Assembly (NCBI GenBank): GCA_021397845.1
Contig: CM038050.1
Location: forward strand, 13,706,471 to 13,770,470
Reading direction: 5' to 3'
Source: Areca catechu
Taxonomy: Eukaryota; Streptophyta; Magnoliopsida; Arecales; Arecaceae
Length of the DNA: 64,000 bases
A program made the translations under genes and the position numbers. This document shows, in pieces, positions 11,201 through 23,200 of this stretch (position 1 is its first letter; each line of letters starts with the position of its first letter). Under the pieces are notes generated by a model. It searched no databases. It was given only the letters and a program-made list of their open reading frames with translations, and was not told where the DNA came from.

Positions 11201-14200
11201 GGTCCAGGGACCCTTCCAATGTACGAGTCCCACCTTAAGGCCGGCCTTAGGTTCCCCTTGCACCCGCTGTCCATAGCCATCTTCAATCACTATAGGGTCA
11301 CCCCAATGCAGCTGACCCCGAATAGCATTCGGGTCATATGCTGCTTCATAGTGTTGTGTCACCGGGTTAGGTCCGACCCCAGCCTGTCCCTCTTCGGTAG
11401 TCTCTTTTACCTGAAGACGGACTTTAAGAGTAAGGAGTGGGTCCTGTTTGTACCCCGCCAAGGCCGAAAGGTCTTCAAGTGCCTTCCATCAGCCGTCCAC
11501 GGATGGAAGGCAAGGTTCTTCTTCGTCAGCAGCCTCGAGCCCTGGGGGTTCGAGCCGCTGTGGAGAGAGCCGCGGGTGAGAGCCCGCGAGGGGAGGTCGG
11601 TGTCGGCGACCGACCTGGGCACCTTTACGGAGATCATGAGAGCTGGCCCAGTGGCGGCCTATGAGCTGTTGAAGGAAGAGACCCTTCATTAGGCGGGGAT
11701 CAGCCCCCAGAGATTTCTAGGCAAGGGCCGACCCCCATTCCCTCTTTCTTCTCCTCTTCTTCTTTCTTCCTTTCTTTTTTTTTCTTTTTTTTTTTACTAA
11801 CTCCGAGTGCCCTATTGCAGGAGAGAGGATGCAGCGGGTGGACAAGTCAAAGATCATCCAACGGGCGGTACGGAAAAGGGCTGCCCGGCGTCGGCCCCTA
11901 CGCAGACCGCTGAACGACAGAAGAAGAGGCAGGAGGAGCGGCCCGCCCCGATCGTTGAAGTGGAGTCGGACGGGGATGACCTCCCCCTCAGTAAGCACAG
12001 GGCCAGAAACGTGGCGGGGGCGTCAGCCCCGCCAGCGGAGCCGACCCCCCAACAGGGGCAGGAGGGGTCAGAGGCGTCTGTCGCGGCCACGGCGCTTGCT
12101 GACCCAAAGGAGGCGGCCAGGGCCGACAGGGGAAAGGGACGGGCCGTGGAGGGAACGGCCGGCAGCGCGCCGGAGCAGTCGAACGAGGAAGTCCGCTAGG
12201 AGGACTTCCAACACTGGCGGGCACTCGACAACCCCCAGAGAGCGCGGAGCCTGCTGAGAGGGGCAATGACCGACGCCGACTGGGAGGTGTCGATCCAGCG
12301 CAACCTGGCCGACGTAACCGTGGAAACGTTCCGCGATTTCATGAGGGTAAGTGCCTAACCATCTTACTTTTTATTTTTCATCTTTTTCTTCTAACCCATA
12401 ACACTGATTGGGTCGTATGTTTGCAGGTTCTCCACGGTATCTCCCTCATGGACGACGCCATCCGCCAGGTGGTGCACACGGCCAAGACCTCCGCCAAGAG
12501 GGTCCAGGAACTGGAGGCGGCCCGGGAGGTGGTAGCGGCATCATTGAGGTCGTCCAAGGAAGGCCTGGAGGCGGCTCGAGCAGAGGCTGAGTCCGCAAGG
12601 GTGGCCCAAAAGGAGGCCGAGAGCAGGTTGACCAGCTGCGAGACCAAACTCGAGAAGAAGAAGGCGAAGGCCCGCTCCCTCGCTCGCCGGCTGGGTGAGG
12701 AGGAAAAGCGGTCGGCGGAAGCCGACAAGAGGGCCCGGGCCGAGCAGGCGGCAGCGGCGCAACTGGAGGCCGAGCTCAAAGAATCCAAAGAGCTGGCCAC
12801 GAAGCAGGTCCAGGAGGCCGTGGAGGCATACAAGGCCTCCGGCACCTTCACTGAGGACGTCGAGGAGGCGGCGGCCGACTTCTACAGGGAGGGCTACGAC
12901 GATGCCCTGAAAAAGGTAGGCCAGCTGTTTCCGGAGCTGGACCTGTCGGGAGCCGACCTGCAAGGCCCGTCCGACAGGGAAGGCGCCGAAGCGGAGCCTC
13001 AAGCGGAAGGCGAAGCGGAGCCTCAAGCGGAAGGCGAAGCGGAGCCTCAAGCGGAAGGCGAAGCCGAGGCGGTCGAGGTCGATGTCCCAGCGCCAGCTGA
13101 CGCGGCGGAGGTGGTGGCCCCTCCGGAGGAAGCCCTGGTCGGAGCAGTCCCAGTGGACCTCCCGGTTGTAGCTGACGGGGCCGAAGTTGTGGCTCCTGAA
13201 GCATCTCCGGTGGGTCAGACCTGAGGAGTTTGTAAAGGCCTGACCCACTTCTTTTGTAAATATCACTTTTTGAAATGAATAAGCATTTTGTCTACCTTTA
13301 TCGTGCACTTGTCTCTCTCCTTTTTCCCCTTACTTGAAGAATTTCTCTAAGTGTTCCCGGTCGGCCGTACGACACCGCAGGGCTACAAATTTTATCGAAA
13401 ATCTTCAAGTGTCTCTGGTCGGCTTCATCGCATCACAGGGTCATGGGCCCCCTTCGAAGCGGCCGACGGGCACAAGGCAAACGCTTTCTTATTGAAGTCT
13501 TGCAGCTGAAAATTCTCTAAGTACCCCCGACCGGCCCATCCGGGCCAAGGGTCGGTGGGGTAGTTGAGAGTGATAGCTTGGTTTGGGGCAAATACCTGGG
13601 CGCTTGCTCTTGGTATCTGTCCGTGGGTCGGCTCTCATTGCGGCCCGTCCTCCCAGTAGTTCCGCGGGAGTTGTCCCAAAATTGTTGCCGGCCGGAGTCG
13701 GACTTTCGGAAGTGGAAGAGGTTGAAGAGATTTGTATACTTCATTGATAATATTTGCGGAGATTGTCTACATTCCACGGGCGCGCTATCTGCCGCCCGTC
13801 CAAGTGTGCGAGTCGGTAGGTCCCAGCCCGAATTACTTCGATGACCCGATAGGGGCCTTCCCAGTTGGGGGAGAGCTTCCCCTGTTCGATTGGCTTCGAA
13901 GCCTCCGTCTTTCGCAGGACCAGATCTCCAACTTGGAAGGTACGCGCTTTGACCCGTGAGTTGTAATATCTGGCCATCCTTTGACGGTAGGTCACCATCT
14001 TCATGCTTGCCCGGAATCGGGTCTCATCTAGCAGATCCAGGTCAGCCCTTCGTTGTTCCGAGTTGGACAGCTCGGCGAACTGATCTACCCTCGGGGATAG
14101 TAGAGAGACCTCCACAGGGATGACCGCCTCACTTCCATAAGTTAGGTTGAACGGGGTTTCCCCCGTCGCTGACCGTGCAGTCGTCCGATACGCCCAAAGC

Positions 14201-17200
14201 ACTGAATGAAGCTCCTCTGCCCAGAGCCCCTTGGCTTCATTCAGCCGGGTTTTCAACCCATGCAGGATCGTCCTATTGGTGACCTCAGCCTCCCCATTGG
14301 ACTGAGGGTGGGCGACCGATGTAAGCCGATGGGCAATGTGGTATTGTTGGCAAAAGTCCCGGAACTGGGAGTTGTCGAACTGCCTCCCATTATCAGTGAT
14401 GATCGTCTTCGGGATCCCAAACCGGAAAATAATGCTATTCCGGATAAAATTTTCTACCTTGGTCTCAGTTATCTGTGCTAATGCTTCCGCCTCCACCCAC
14501 TTAGTGAAGTAATCAATGGCCACGAGGAGGAACTTTCGCTGACCGGAGGCTGGGAGGAAAGGTCCCAGGATATCCATCCCCCATTGAGCAATGGCCAAGG
14601 TGCCGTGAGTGGGATCAGCTGGCTGGCTGGCCTCCTTTGAATGCTGGAGAACCTCTGGCATGCATCGCACCTTCGTACGAAGTCTAAGGCATCTTGAATT
14701 GTAGGTCAGTAATAGCCCTGGCAAATAATTTTGTAAGCCAGGGACCTTCCCCCAAGATGGTCGCCGCAGATGCCCTCGTGCACCTCCCGGAGCGCGTAGT
14801 CCGCATCAGCCGACCCCAAGCACTTCAACAATGGTTGGGAGAACGAACGCTTGTAGAGGGCCCTACTGAGGATGACATACTTGGAGGCCGTTGAGCGGAT
14901 GCGCCTGGCCTCCGTCGAGTCATCCGGAAGGGCTCCCTGCGCCAGAAATGCCCGAATTGGGTCCATCCACGAGGCCTCTTGCCCAACCTGGTGGATCTGC
15001 GCTGGCTCCTCGACAATGCTGGGGCGCTGGAGGTGCTCCACGAAGGTCCGGTCGGAGATGCCGACCGCAACGATGGCCAGCCATGACAAAGCGTCCGTCC
15101 GGGAGTTTTGTTGCCGGGGTATATAAAGGATCTCAAAGAATTTAAGCTATGACACTAAGTCCCGTACCTTGTCTAAGTACTTGACCAAGGAGGGATCCCT
15201 CGCTTCAAACTCTCCCTTCACCTGGTTGATGACCAACTGAGAGTCGGAGAAGGCGCGGACCTTGCCAATGCCCAGTTCATTTGCTATCTTCAACCCTGCA
15301 AGCAGAACTTTATACTCCGCCTGATTGTTCGACACCTGGAATGCAAAATGCAAGGCATACTCCAAACATTATCCATCGGGGTCGGCTAGGATTAAGCCTG
15401 CACGACACCCTGAAAAGTTGGAAGCTCCATCTACATGCAGGGTCCAGGCGAGCTCGGCACCTCCCGCCGGATCGGTCTCCAACACGGGCTCTACTTCGAA
15501 CGTCCCCTCCGCCGCCGGGGGCGGCTCCATGCCCCAGGTGCATTCCGCAATAAAATCAGCTATCACCTGGGCTTTCAAGGACGACCGTGGCTGGAAGGAG
15601 ATGTCAAACTCGCCCAGCCTGACGGCCCATTTGGCGAGTCGCCCGGAGGTATCGGGGCTTCGGAGGATCGCCCTGAGGGGTTGGTCCGTCAGCACTACGA
15701 TGGGGTGCACCTGAAAGTAGGGTCGGAGGCGCTTATCCATTATGACCAATGAGTACACCAGTTTTTGCATCTTGGGATACCTGACCTCAGCGTCATGGAG
15801 GACCTTGCTGATGTAATAGACGGGTTTCTGCTGACCGCCTTCCTCCACGCGCACGAGGACAGCGCTGACGGCTTCGTAAGAGGCCGACAGGTACAAATAC
15901 AACACTTCCCCCTCCATTGGTTTGGCCAGGAGTGGGGGATTTCTCAAATAGTCCTTCAAGGCTTCGAAGGCCAACCGGCATTCATCAGTCCATTGAAAAC
16001 GGTCCGACCGGTGCAAAGTCTTGAAGAATGGGAGGGACCTCTCAGCCGACCGGGAGATGAAACGGCTGAGAGAAGCAATACGACCCGTAAGCTCCTGCAC
16101 CTGCTTCTTCGTGGTTGGATGGGTCATGTCAATGATGGCCTTGATCTTTTCGTGGTTAACTTCGATTCCTCTTTGAGTAACTAGGAAGCCGAGAAACTTC
16201 CCAGAAGTCATCCTGAAAATGCACTTGGCAGGATTCAGCTTCATCCTGTGGCGTCTCAATGCATCAAAGGACTCCTGCAGGTCCTTGATGTGGTCGGCTT
16301 TACGGAGGCTTTTAACAATCATATCGACGTACGCCTCCATGTTCCTGCCCAGCTGAGCTTCAAAAACCCGGTTGATCAGCCTTTGGAAGGTGGCGCCTGC
16401 GTTCTTCAGACCAAAGGGCATCATCTTGTAACAATACAGGCCCGTCTGTGACAAAGGCCGTTTTCTCCTCATCTTCGGGATGCATCTTGATCTGGTTGTA
16501 CCCAGAAAAAGCATCCATGAAGCTCAAAAGTTGGTGGCCGACCATCGCGTCCACCAATTGGTCAATTTTTGGCAAGGAGAAGCTGTCTTTGGGACACGCC
16601 TTGTTGAGGTCCGTGTAGTCTACACAGATCCTCCACTTCCCGCTAGCCTTCTTCACCATGACGACGTTGGCCAGCCACTCCGGGTAGTAAGACTCCCTGA
16701 TGAAGCCAGCATCAAGAAGCTTCTTCACTTTCTCCTCAATGGCCCTCTGCCTTTCGGCGGCAAAGCTCCTCTTCTTTTGCCGGACGGGCCTGTAAGTGGG
16801 ATCCACCCTGAGCTGATGGGTGATGACGTCCGCTGGGATGCCCGGCATGTCGGACGCTGACCAGGCGAAGACGTCCGCATTCTTCCTCAAGAAGCCGACC
16901 AGTTCCTGCCTGGCTCTCTCATCCAGGGTGCCCCCTATTTGGAGGACCCTCGTAGGATCATCCTTCCTAAGGGGCACAAATACAATCTTCTCGACAAGCC
17001 GACCGTGGCTGTCGGCTTCGTCCCTGGGATCTAGCTGCTCGAGCGTGGGGCGCGCGTCCAACTGCCTGTCATGGATAGCAAGGCATTGCCGGGCCCTTCT
17101 ACGGTCTCCCCTCAGCTCTCCGACTCCGTCACGGGTCGGAAACTTGGCCAACAGGTGGTAAGTAGACACAATAATCCAGAACTTGTTGAGGGCCGGCCGT

Positions 17201-20200
17201 CCCAGGATTGCGTTATACGCCGATGTCATACGGACGACCACGAAATTGACGGAGAAAGTTCGCTGGAAGGGTTCAATCCCGAGGGTGACAGGTAAGGCAA
17301 TTTCGCCCTCAACCCCAACGGAGTTCCCTCCGAAGCCAGTAAGTGGTGCCACGGACTCCTGCAGTGTAAACCTGGACAGGTTCATCCGAATGAAAGCATC
17401 ATACAGCAAAACCTCTGCACAACTTCCATTATCAATAAGGACGCGCTTTACATCATAATTGGCGATGACAGCCGACACAACCACAGGGTCATACCAGATA
17501 AGAGGAGGCTCCAGGACAGGTCAACTCATCAGAAAAACTGATTGGAGGCTCCAGGAGGTCCTCACCCCCTGGGCCTCTTTACAATGACCCCCTGGGCCAG
17601 GTCCTTTACAATGTCCAGGTCCTCCTTCCCCCCAGTCGGACTTTCGGTGCAGCATGCCAACGCCTCCATCAGTTGGGTGCTGGTTGGGGAACTCAGCTTC
17701 CCCTGGGGGGTCTCTGGCAGTTGAAGTCCTGGCCCGATCCCGGCGGGGTCGGACGTACTTGTTCAGGTACCCCCTGCGGATGAGGTCCTCGATGGCGTCC
17801 TTCAGCTAGAGGCATTCCTCCGTATCATGCCCATGGTCCCTGTGGAACCGGCAGTACTTGTTTTAGTTCCTGGAGGCGGGGGGTCCTCTCATCGGCCGAG
17901 GTCTTTGGAAGAAGACCTCGTTCTCAATCTCCATCAAAATTCTCAAGCGGCAGGGAGAGGGGCGCATAGTTGTTGAACCGCTTGAGGTAGTCCCGCAGCT
18001 TGGGGCTCTGGCGCCGGGAAGATCGGCAATCGTCACCAGGAGGTCGTGCTGCGGGGGCCTTATCGCCCTGCTCCTTCGGGGCCGACCTCCCCTCAGCCTG
18101 GCGCCTGCTCGCCGATTGCTCTTCCGCCGAGGCGTATTTGTGTGCCTTGGCCAACAGGTCAGTGTAGCTTGTGGGGAGCTTCTTGTCAAGGAAAAATATA
18201 AGTCTGGACGAGCGAAGCCCCCTCTTAAAAGCCGACATGGCCACCGCTTCATTTAGGTCAGGGATCTTCAGGGCGGTCGAGTTGAAGTGGGCCATGTATT
18301 CCCGGAGGGTCTCTCCCTCTATTTGTTGAATGAGAAAAAGGCAATCAGTGTTCTTTGGAGTCCGGCTGCAGGTCCTGAAACGAGAAAGAAACAGGATCTC
18401 GAGCTGAGAAAAAGAATGGATCGTACCTGGGTGAATGGCAGAGAACCACATCCGCGCAGCCTTCTTCAAAGTCGCCGGGAAGGCGATACAGTGGAGGGCG
18501 TCAGACGCGCCCTGTACCATCATATGGGCTTTGTAGACGCCCAGATGATCCAAGGGATCGGTGGTACCGTCGTAGGGATCCACCTGTGGAATCTTGAAGT
18601 GTCGAGGGATTGACTCCTCCATAATCTCTGTAGAGAAGGGCGGGTGAGTGTCGTGCGCCGGCCTTCCTCCATTGTTCTGCCATTCGGCTATCTCGGCGAT
18701 GCGCTCCTCCATGCGCATAATCTTACTTCCGTAGTCATGCGGGTCCGCAGCAAGGCGCCGGCCGTCCAAAGAGACAGAATCAGCGAAAGAGGGGGAGGCC
18801 GACCTTGCCCTCTTTCCTTCAGCGCGGGCCCTCATGGACCCCTGGAGTTCTGGAATTGCATGGGACGGGGGTGGAGGCGCCTCCGGCCGCCGGCTGTCGC
18901 CTGCTGCCGGCTGGTGATTGACGCAGGAAGCCGCCGGCGACTGCTGTTGATGATTCGCCATCTCCTGGAAGCGCTGGACCGCAGAGGTAAGTGTTTCGAT
19001 GCAGTTTACCAGCGTCTGGAACTGCTGCAGCCCTATGGTGATGGTGGGCTCAGCGATAGCGGTGGCATTACTCTCCGCATGGTGTGCACCAGACCCCTGG
19101 TGGGAGCGTCCTCCCCTCGCAGAAACACTCCGGGTTCTTCCTCTTACCATTGCTGCGTCTTTCCTGTCACTTCCCTTTTAGAGAAGGGGCGTAACGAAGG
19201 TTCAAAGGCCCTTCCTCTAGCGCCACTCTGTTGCCACCGTTCCTCCTGGACCGGGTTTGGTAGACGCGCTGGAGAGCTCCTCGACCGGCCAACCTGCAAA
19301 AAAGGTCCCTAGGCGCCGGAGGGACTCCGGCGGGGGACACTCCGATGCTTAAATTAAAGGAGGGTTGGAGCAACAGAACGGGAAGCTGGAAAGAGAGCTC
19401 GAGAAGAGGAAGGAAAAGCTTTACCTCCTTTCGCGGAGGTCCCCCGGGTGCCTCTTATAGGCACGGAATAATGCCAAATTCCGTTGCAGAGCAGGCAGGG
19501 AAAGCCCGACTATGCCCCCAGGAGGGGCGTGGCGGCGAGATCGTGGACTGGCGGCGTGGCAGAAGTGTCAGAGTGGTGGCCTGGCAACAAGGGTCGTGGC
19601 CACGCGCTGGAATTTGTTACAACAGAATGTCAGAGCTTGTCGAGGTGGGGAAGAGTGGCTCCTAAAAGCTTCGAGCTGGGGTCGGCTGGTCTTCCAGAAG
19701 CCGACCGGGGCCATCGGCAGGACCCCAGGAGCCGACCGGGGCCGTGAAGAGGGGCGATGTGCGGACGGTGAGGCACCCGCCAGTCCGCGAAGCCCCGGGT
19801 CAGCCACCATGGGGTCGGACTCTACACGGGAGTCGGCCGATCGGGCGCCCGAAGCCGGTCCGACCCGGGACAAGCCAAACGGGCGTAACACATATATAGT
19901 TCCTCTTGCTATATATTTCTCCACCAATAGCATTAATAAGAAGAGGTCTAAAATAAATGGCTGACTATGCTAGGGTTAAGCCATATGAAAGTTCAAAAAG
20001 GAAGATTATGATTAGTACAAAAAAAGGAATTTCACTCCATTGAAATCTGTTAGAATACTCATCTCAGTCTATGTCTAATTACCCTCCTCCATATATCCAT
20101 AATATTAATTCCTAAAATATTTATTCTAATGAAATATGTTAAAAATTCTTCGATATATAAACTGACATCATTATGTTTTTCCTTCTTTCATCTAGAACTA

Positions 20201-23200
20201 AGGCTGCCATTTGCAGTCTCCTAACTTCCATGCTTCATATCTCCCCTAGCTCTGAATCCTCACCTCCGTTTATCCCTCCTGAAGCCTCATGTGTTGCTTG
20301 AAACTCGATCACTTGATCAATCCTGTGCTACTTCCATCACTTCTCGCCTATGGATATTCTCATAGCTGTACATTCATATTAGTGATACATACAAAGAAAC
20401 CATGACACCTCTAACTTATGAATCTCCCCATGATTGTACAATTGTGTTCACTGATATACACAAAGAAACCATGATACTTAAACTGCTACTATATATTTCA
20501 ACAAACATATGACCATTATAAGATACCAAGACAAAAAGAAAAAGATGATTACCATGTTTTCAAATTGAGTAAGATTTTCTTCTGTTTCGGTAATATAATT
20601 ATGGTTTTAGTTGCAATAACCTTTGATCTTTGATGCCACAACCACTTTGAAAGTTTTTGAAACAGTTACTGCTAAAGAACCAATATGTTTATACCATTAG
20701 CTGTTTATACATGACTGCAAGGTCCAGAATAACTAATTTCATTTTGATTTGATTTCATATTTGTTTCAAGACCCATCAACATGAATGTTCCTTTTCACCT
20801 CTGTACTGTCCACATATTAATCCAAATATCAATAATTCTATAAAAATTTTAAAAAATAAACTTGAAGCTTGATATTATTTTCATGAATTGCCTCTGAAAG
20901 GCACCCACTTCTCATCAATTTCTAGGACATTTCTTCATCATGCCACACCATATTCCTCTACTGTTCTGGTATCTACTCTTATATCAATACGATGCAAATC
21001 CTTTAAGTTGCAGGCAAGGAAAAGTCGTAGGCACTTTGACTAAGCCTTTATCATCTCAAACATAGTCTACAAGTCCCAGAAAATGAAAAAAAGTTTAGCA
21101 GGTCATAGGAAAATCTGAAGTACATATTAAACCTGCCTTCATGTACCTCCCTGCCTGCCTCATTAACCAAACTGGTGGCCTTTCAACTTTTTTCCCTCGA
21201 ACAGCATGTAGCAGGAGTGGCTCAGCAACACTAGTAACTTTTGGGTCTGCAACAAATTCTGGGAAAAAGAATAAAAGAAATAGGAATTATAAGTTAGGCT
21301 CCCAAAACACAAACAACATAAGAAAGTAGTGAAATCGGATTTTGTTCTTGGATTTTAAAAGGTATTTTCTTACTAGTATTACATTCAAGTATAAAACAGA
21401 ATTTCAAAATAGCTTTGATTAAGGGTGGTAGAAAACACATATACAGTTCTTAGCAAGGTCTACCGTACTAACCTGTACGGACCCATACCAACTAGTTCCA
21501 TTTGGTATATCAATAAAACCAATCCGCACTGGTCCAAACTAAGTGGAAGCACGCTGTACCACTCAGTACCCTCTGAAACTGGGAAATATACCACACCATA
21601 CTGACCCACTCTTCTTGGTTTTGGATGGTATCATGATAAAAAGTATGGGAAAAAAAAAGGTCAAATGCTGTCTTAGTAACGAGGTGTCTTAGTAACGTAT
21701 GTCAGTCGCTTACTACTTGTTATGATATCCCGGTTTTATTTCAATTAATTATTGGATCGCTATCTGAACCAATTTCAATTTTTCGCCTTTTTGGTTTATT
21801 GTTCAAGTCAACTTACAAAGGAAGGCGTCTTCGGCTTCGTATAGTTATCTTGGTCCGAAGACTATACCTGATATTTTTGGCTTCATATTTTTATCTTGTT
21901 CCAGGAGATAGGTTTATTAACTCTGGGTCTTCGGCTTCGTATGGTTATCTTAGTCCGAAGACCATGCCTAATATCTACGGCTTCGTATCTTTATTTTGGA
22001 GCCCAGTTTATTAACTCTATGTCTTCGGCTTCGTATGTTTATCTTAGTCCGAAGACCATGCCTAATATCTACGGCTTCATATCTTTATTTTGGAGCCCAG
22101 TTTATTAACTCTATGTCTTCGGCTTCGTATCGTTATCTTAGTCCGAAGACCACACCTAATATCTTTACATCTATAGTTTTGAGCCAAGCTTATTAATTGT
22201 CTTCGGCTTCGTATTGTTACCTTGGTCCAAAGACTATGCCTAGTGATTCAATGTCTTTGGATTTACTCCTTCAGTCTAATCCCAAGAGTGTATTATCTCA
22301 TTTTTCGAACTGTAAGTGTTTACTTTTGTTATTTCCAAAACATCTTTTCTGAGACGTGTAGCTAACATTCTCTTTAGAAGCGCTACTAAAGAAAATGTGT
22401 AGCTACACTTCGGATCTATTCTAAAAGGAAAGAGGCATATTAAGCATGTGAGCCTTTTCAATGTTAGAACAGCCAACCCTGTTCTGACCGTTGCAACCAC
22501 CCACATGATTGAAATCCTCTGAGTGGATAAGCTCCGAAATAACTGATTCTCTGACCACCACTACTTACAGTTATGAAGTAGTTACGTTTGCCAACTTGCA
22601 TAACCATAAGTAGTTACGATTGGAGCCTATAAATACTGGTAAGAGGGGACACTCGAGGTAAGCTGGGCTCACTCCCAGAAATTTGAATTCTTCTCCTTTC
22701 CCTCTCTGCTTTGAAGCTCTCCATTCTGCTGCCTGAGTTCTTGCTGACTTTGGCATCGGAGTGTTCCCCGCCGGAAGATTTCCGGTCAGGAGATCTATTT
22801 TGCAGGTTCCGGACGACGGTGAACCAGCGAGCGAGCCACTCCATCCGGCCGGCAGGGATTCAGCATCAACAGATTGGCGCACCAGGTAGGAGAAGAAATT
22901 TCTCTTTCTTGATTAAAGGAGAGCTCCGTTCAAGCAGAAATGGTGAAAGGGAAAGCTCGAAATGCTTCCACGAGCCAGGAGCAGCACGCTCCTCCAGTGA
23001 ATGGCCCTCCAACAAGTGATTTTCCAGCGGATCAAGGAGTGCAGCCTCCCATGATAATGATGGGACAACAACAGTTTGAAGACCTTCAGAACAAGGTTGA
23101 AGCCTTGACAGCTTTGGTTCAACACCTGCATGAGGCTGCAGCTCAAAGGCAGCATCCACCACCAGTTTCACCGTCCGGTCATCAATCTCAAATGGAAGGG

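Larger units (their letters stand above)
9742..19890 (-). mobile_element. Complete Ty3/gypsy (Tat-type) retrotransposon A in UROD intron 2
   Basis: Two LTRs (9742-10407 and 19229-19890) begin TGTTGCC and end GTAACA. They are flanked by the 5-bp target duplication catat at 9737-9741 and 19891-19895. Coding is on the minus strand: gag, protease, RT, RNase H, a second RNase H, integrase. Between integrase and the 3' LTR (the left one) lies an accessory gene block on the plus strand. My count by eye is about 30 mismatches plus two small indels between the LTRs (roughly 4-5%), so the insertion is moderately old. It is clearly more GC-rich than the surrounding intron. Several nonsense changes and a frameshift in pol mean this copy cannot make a full polyprotein. 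Confidence 0.95.

Noticed and set aside
12541..13308. 255-residue minus-strand frame opposite antisense ORF 2 of element A
   Set aside because: Composition (Arg/Leu runs) is the shadow of the Ala/Glu coiled coil on the other strand.
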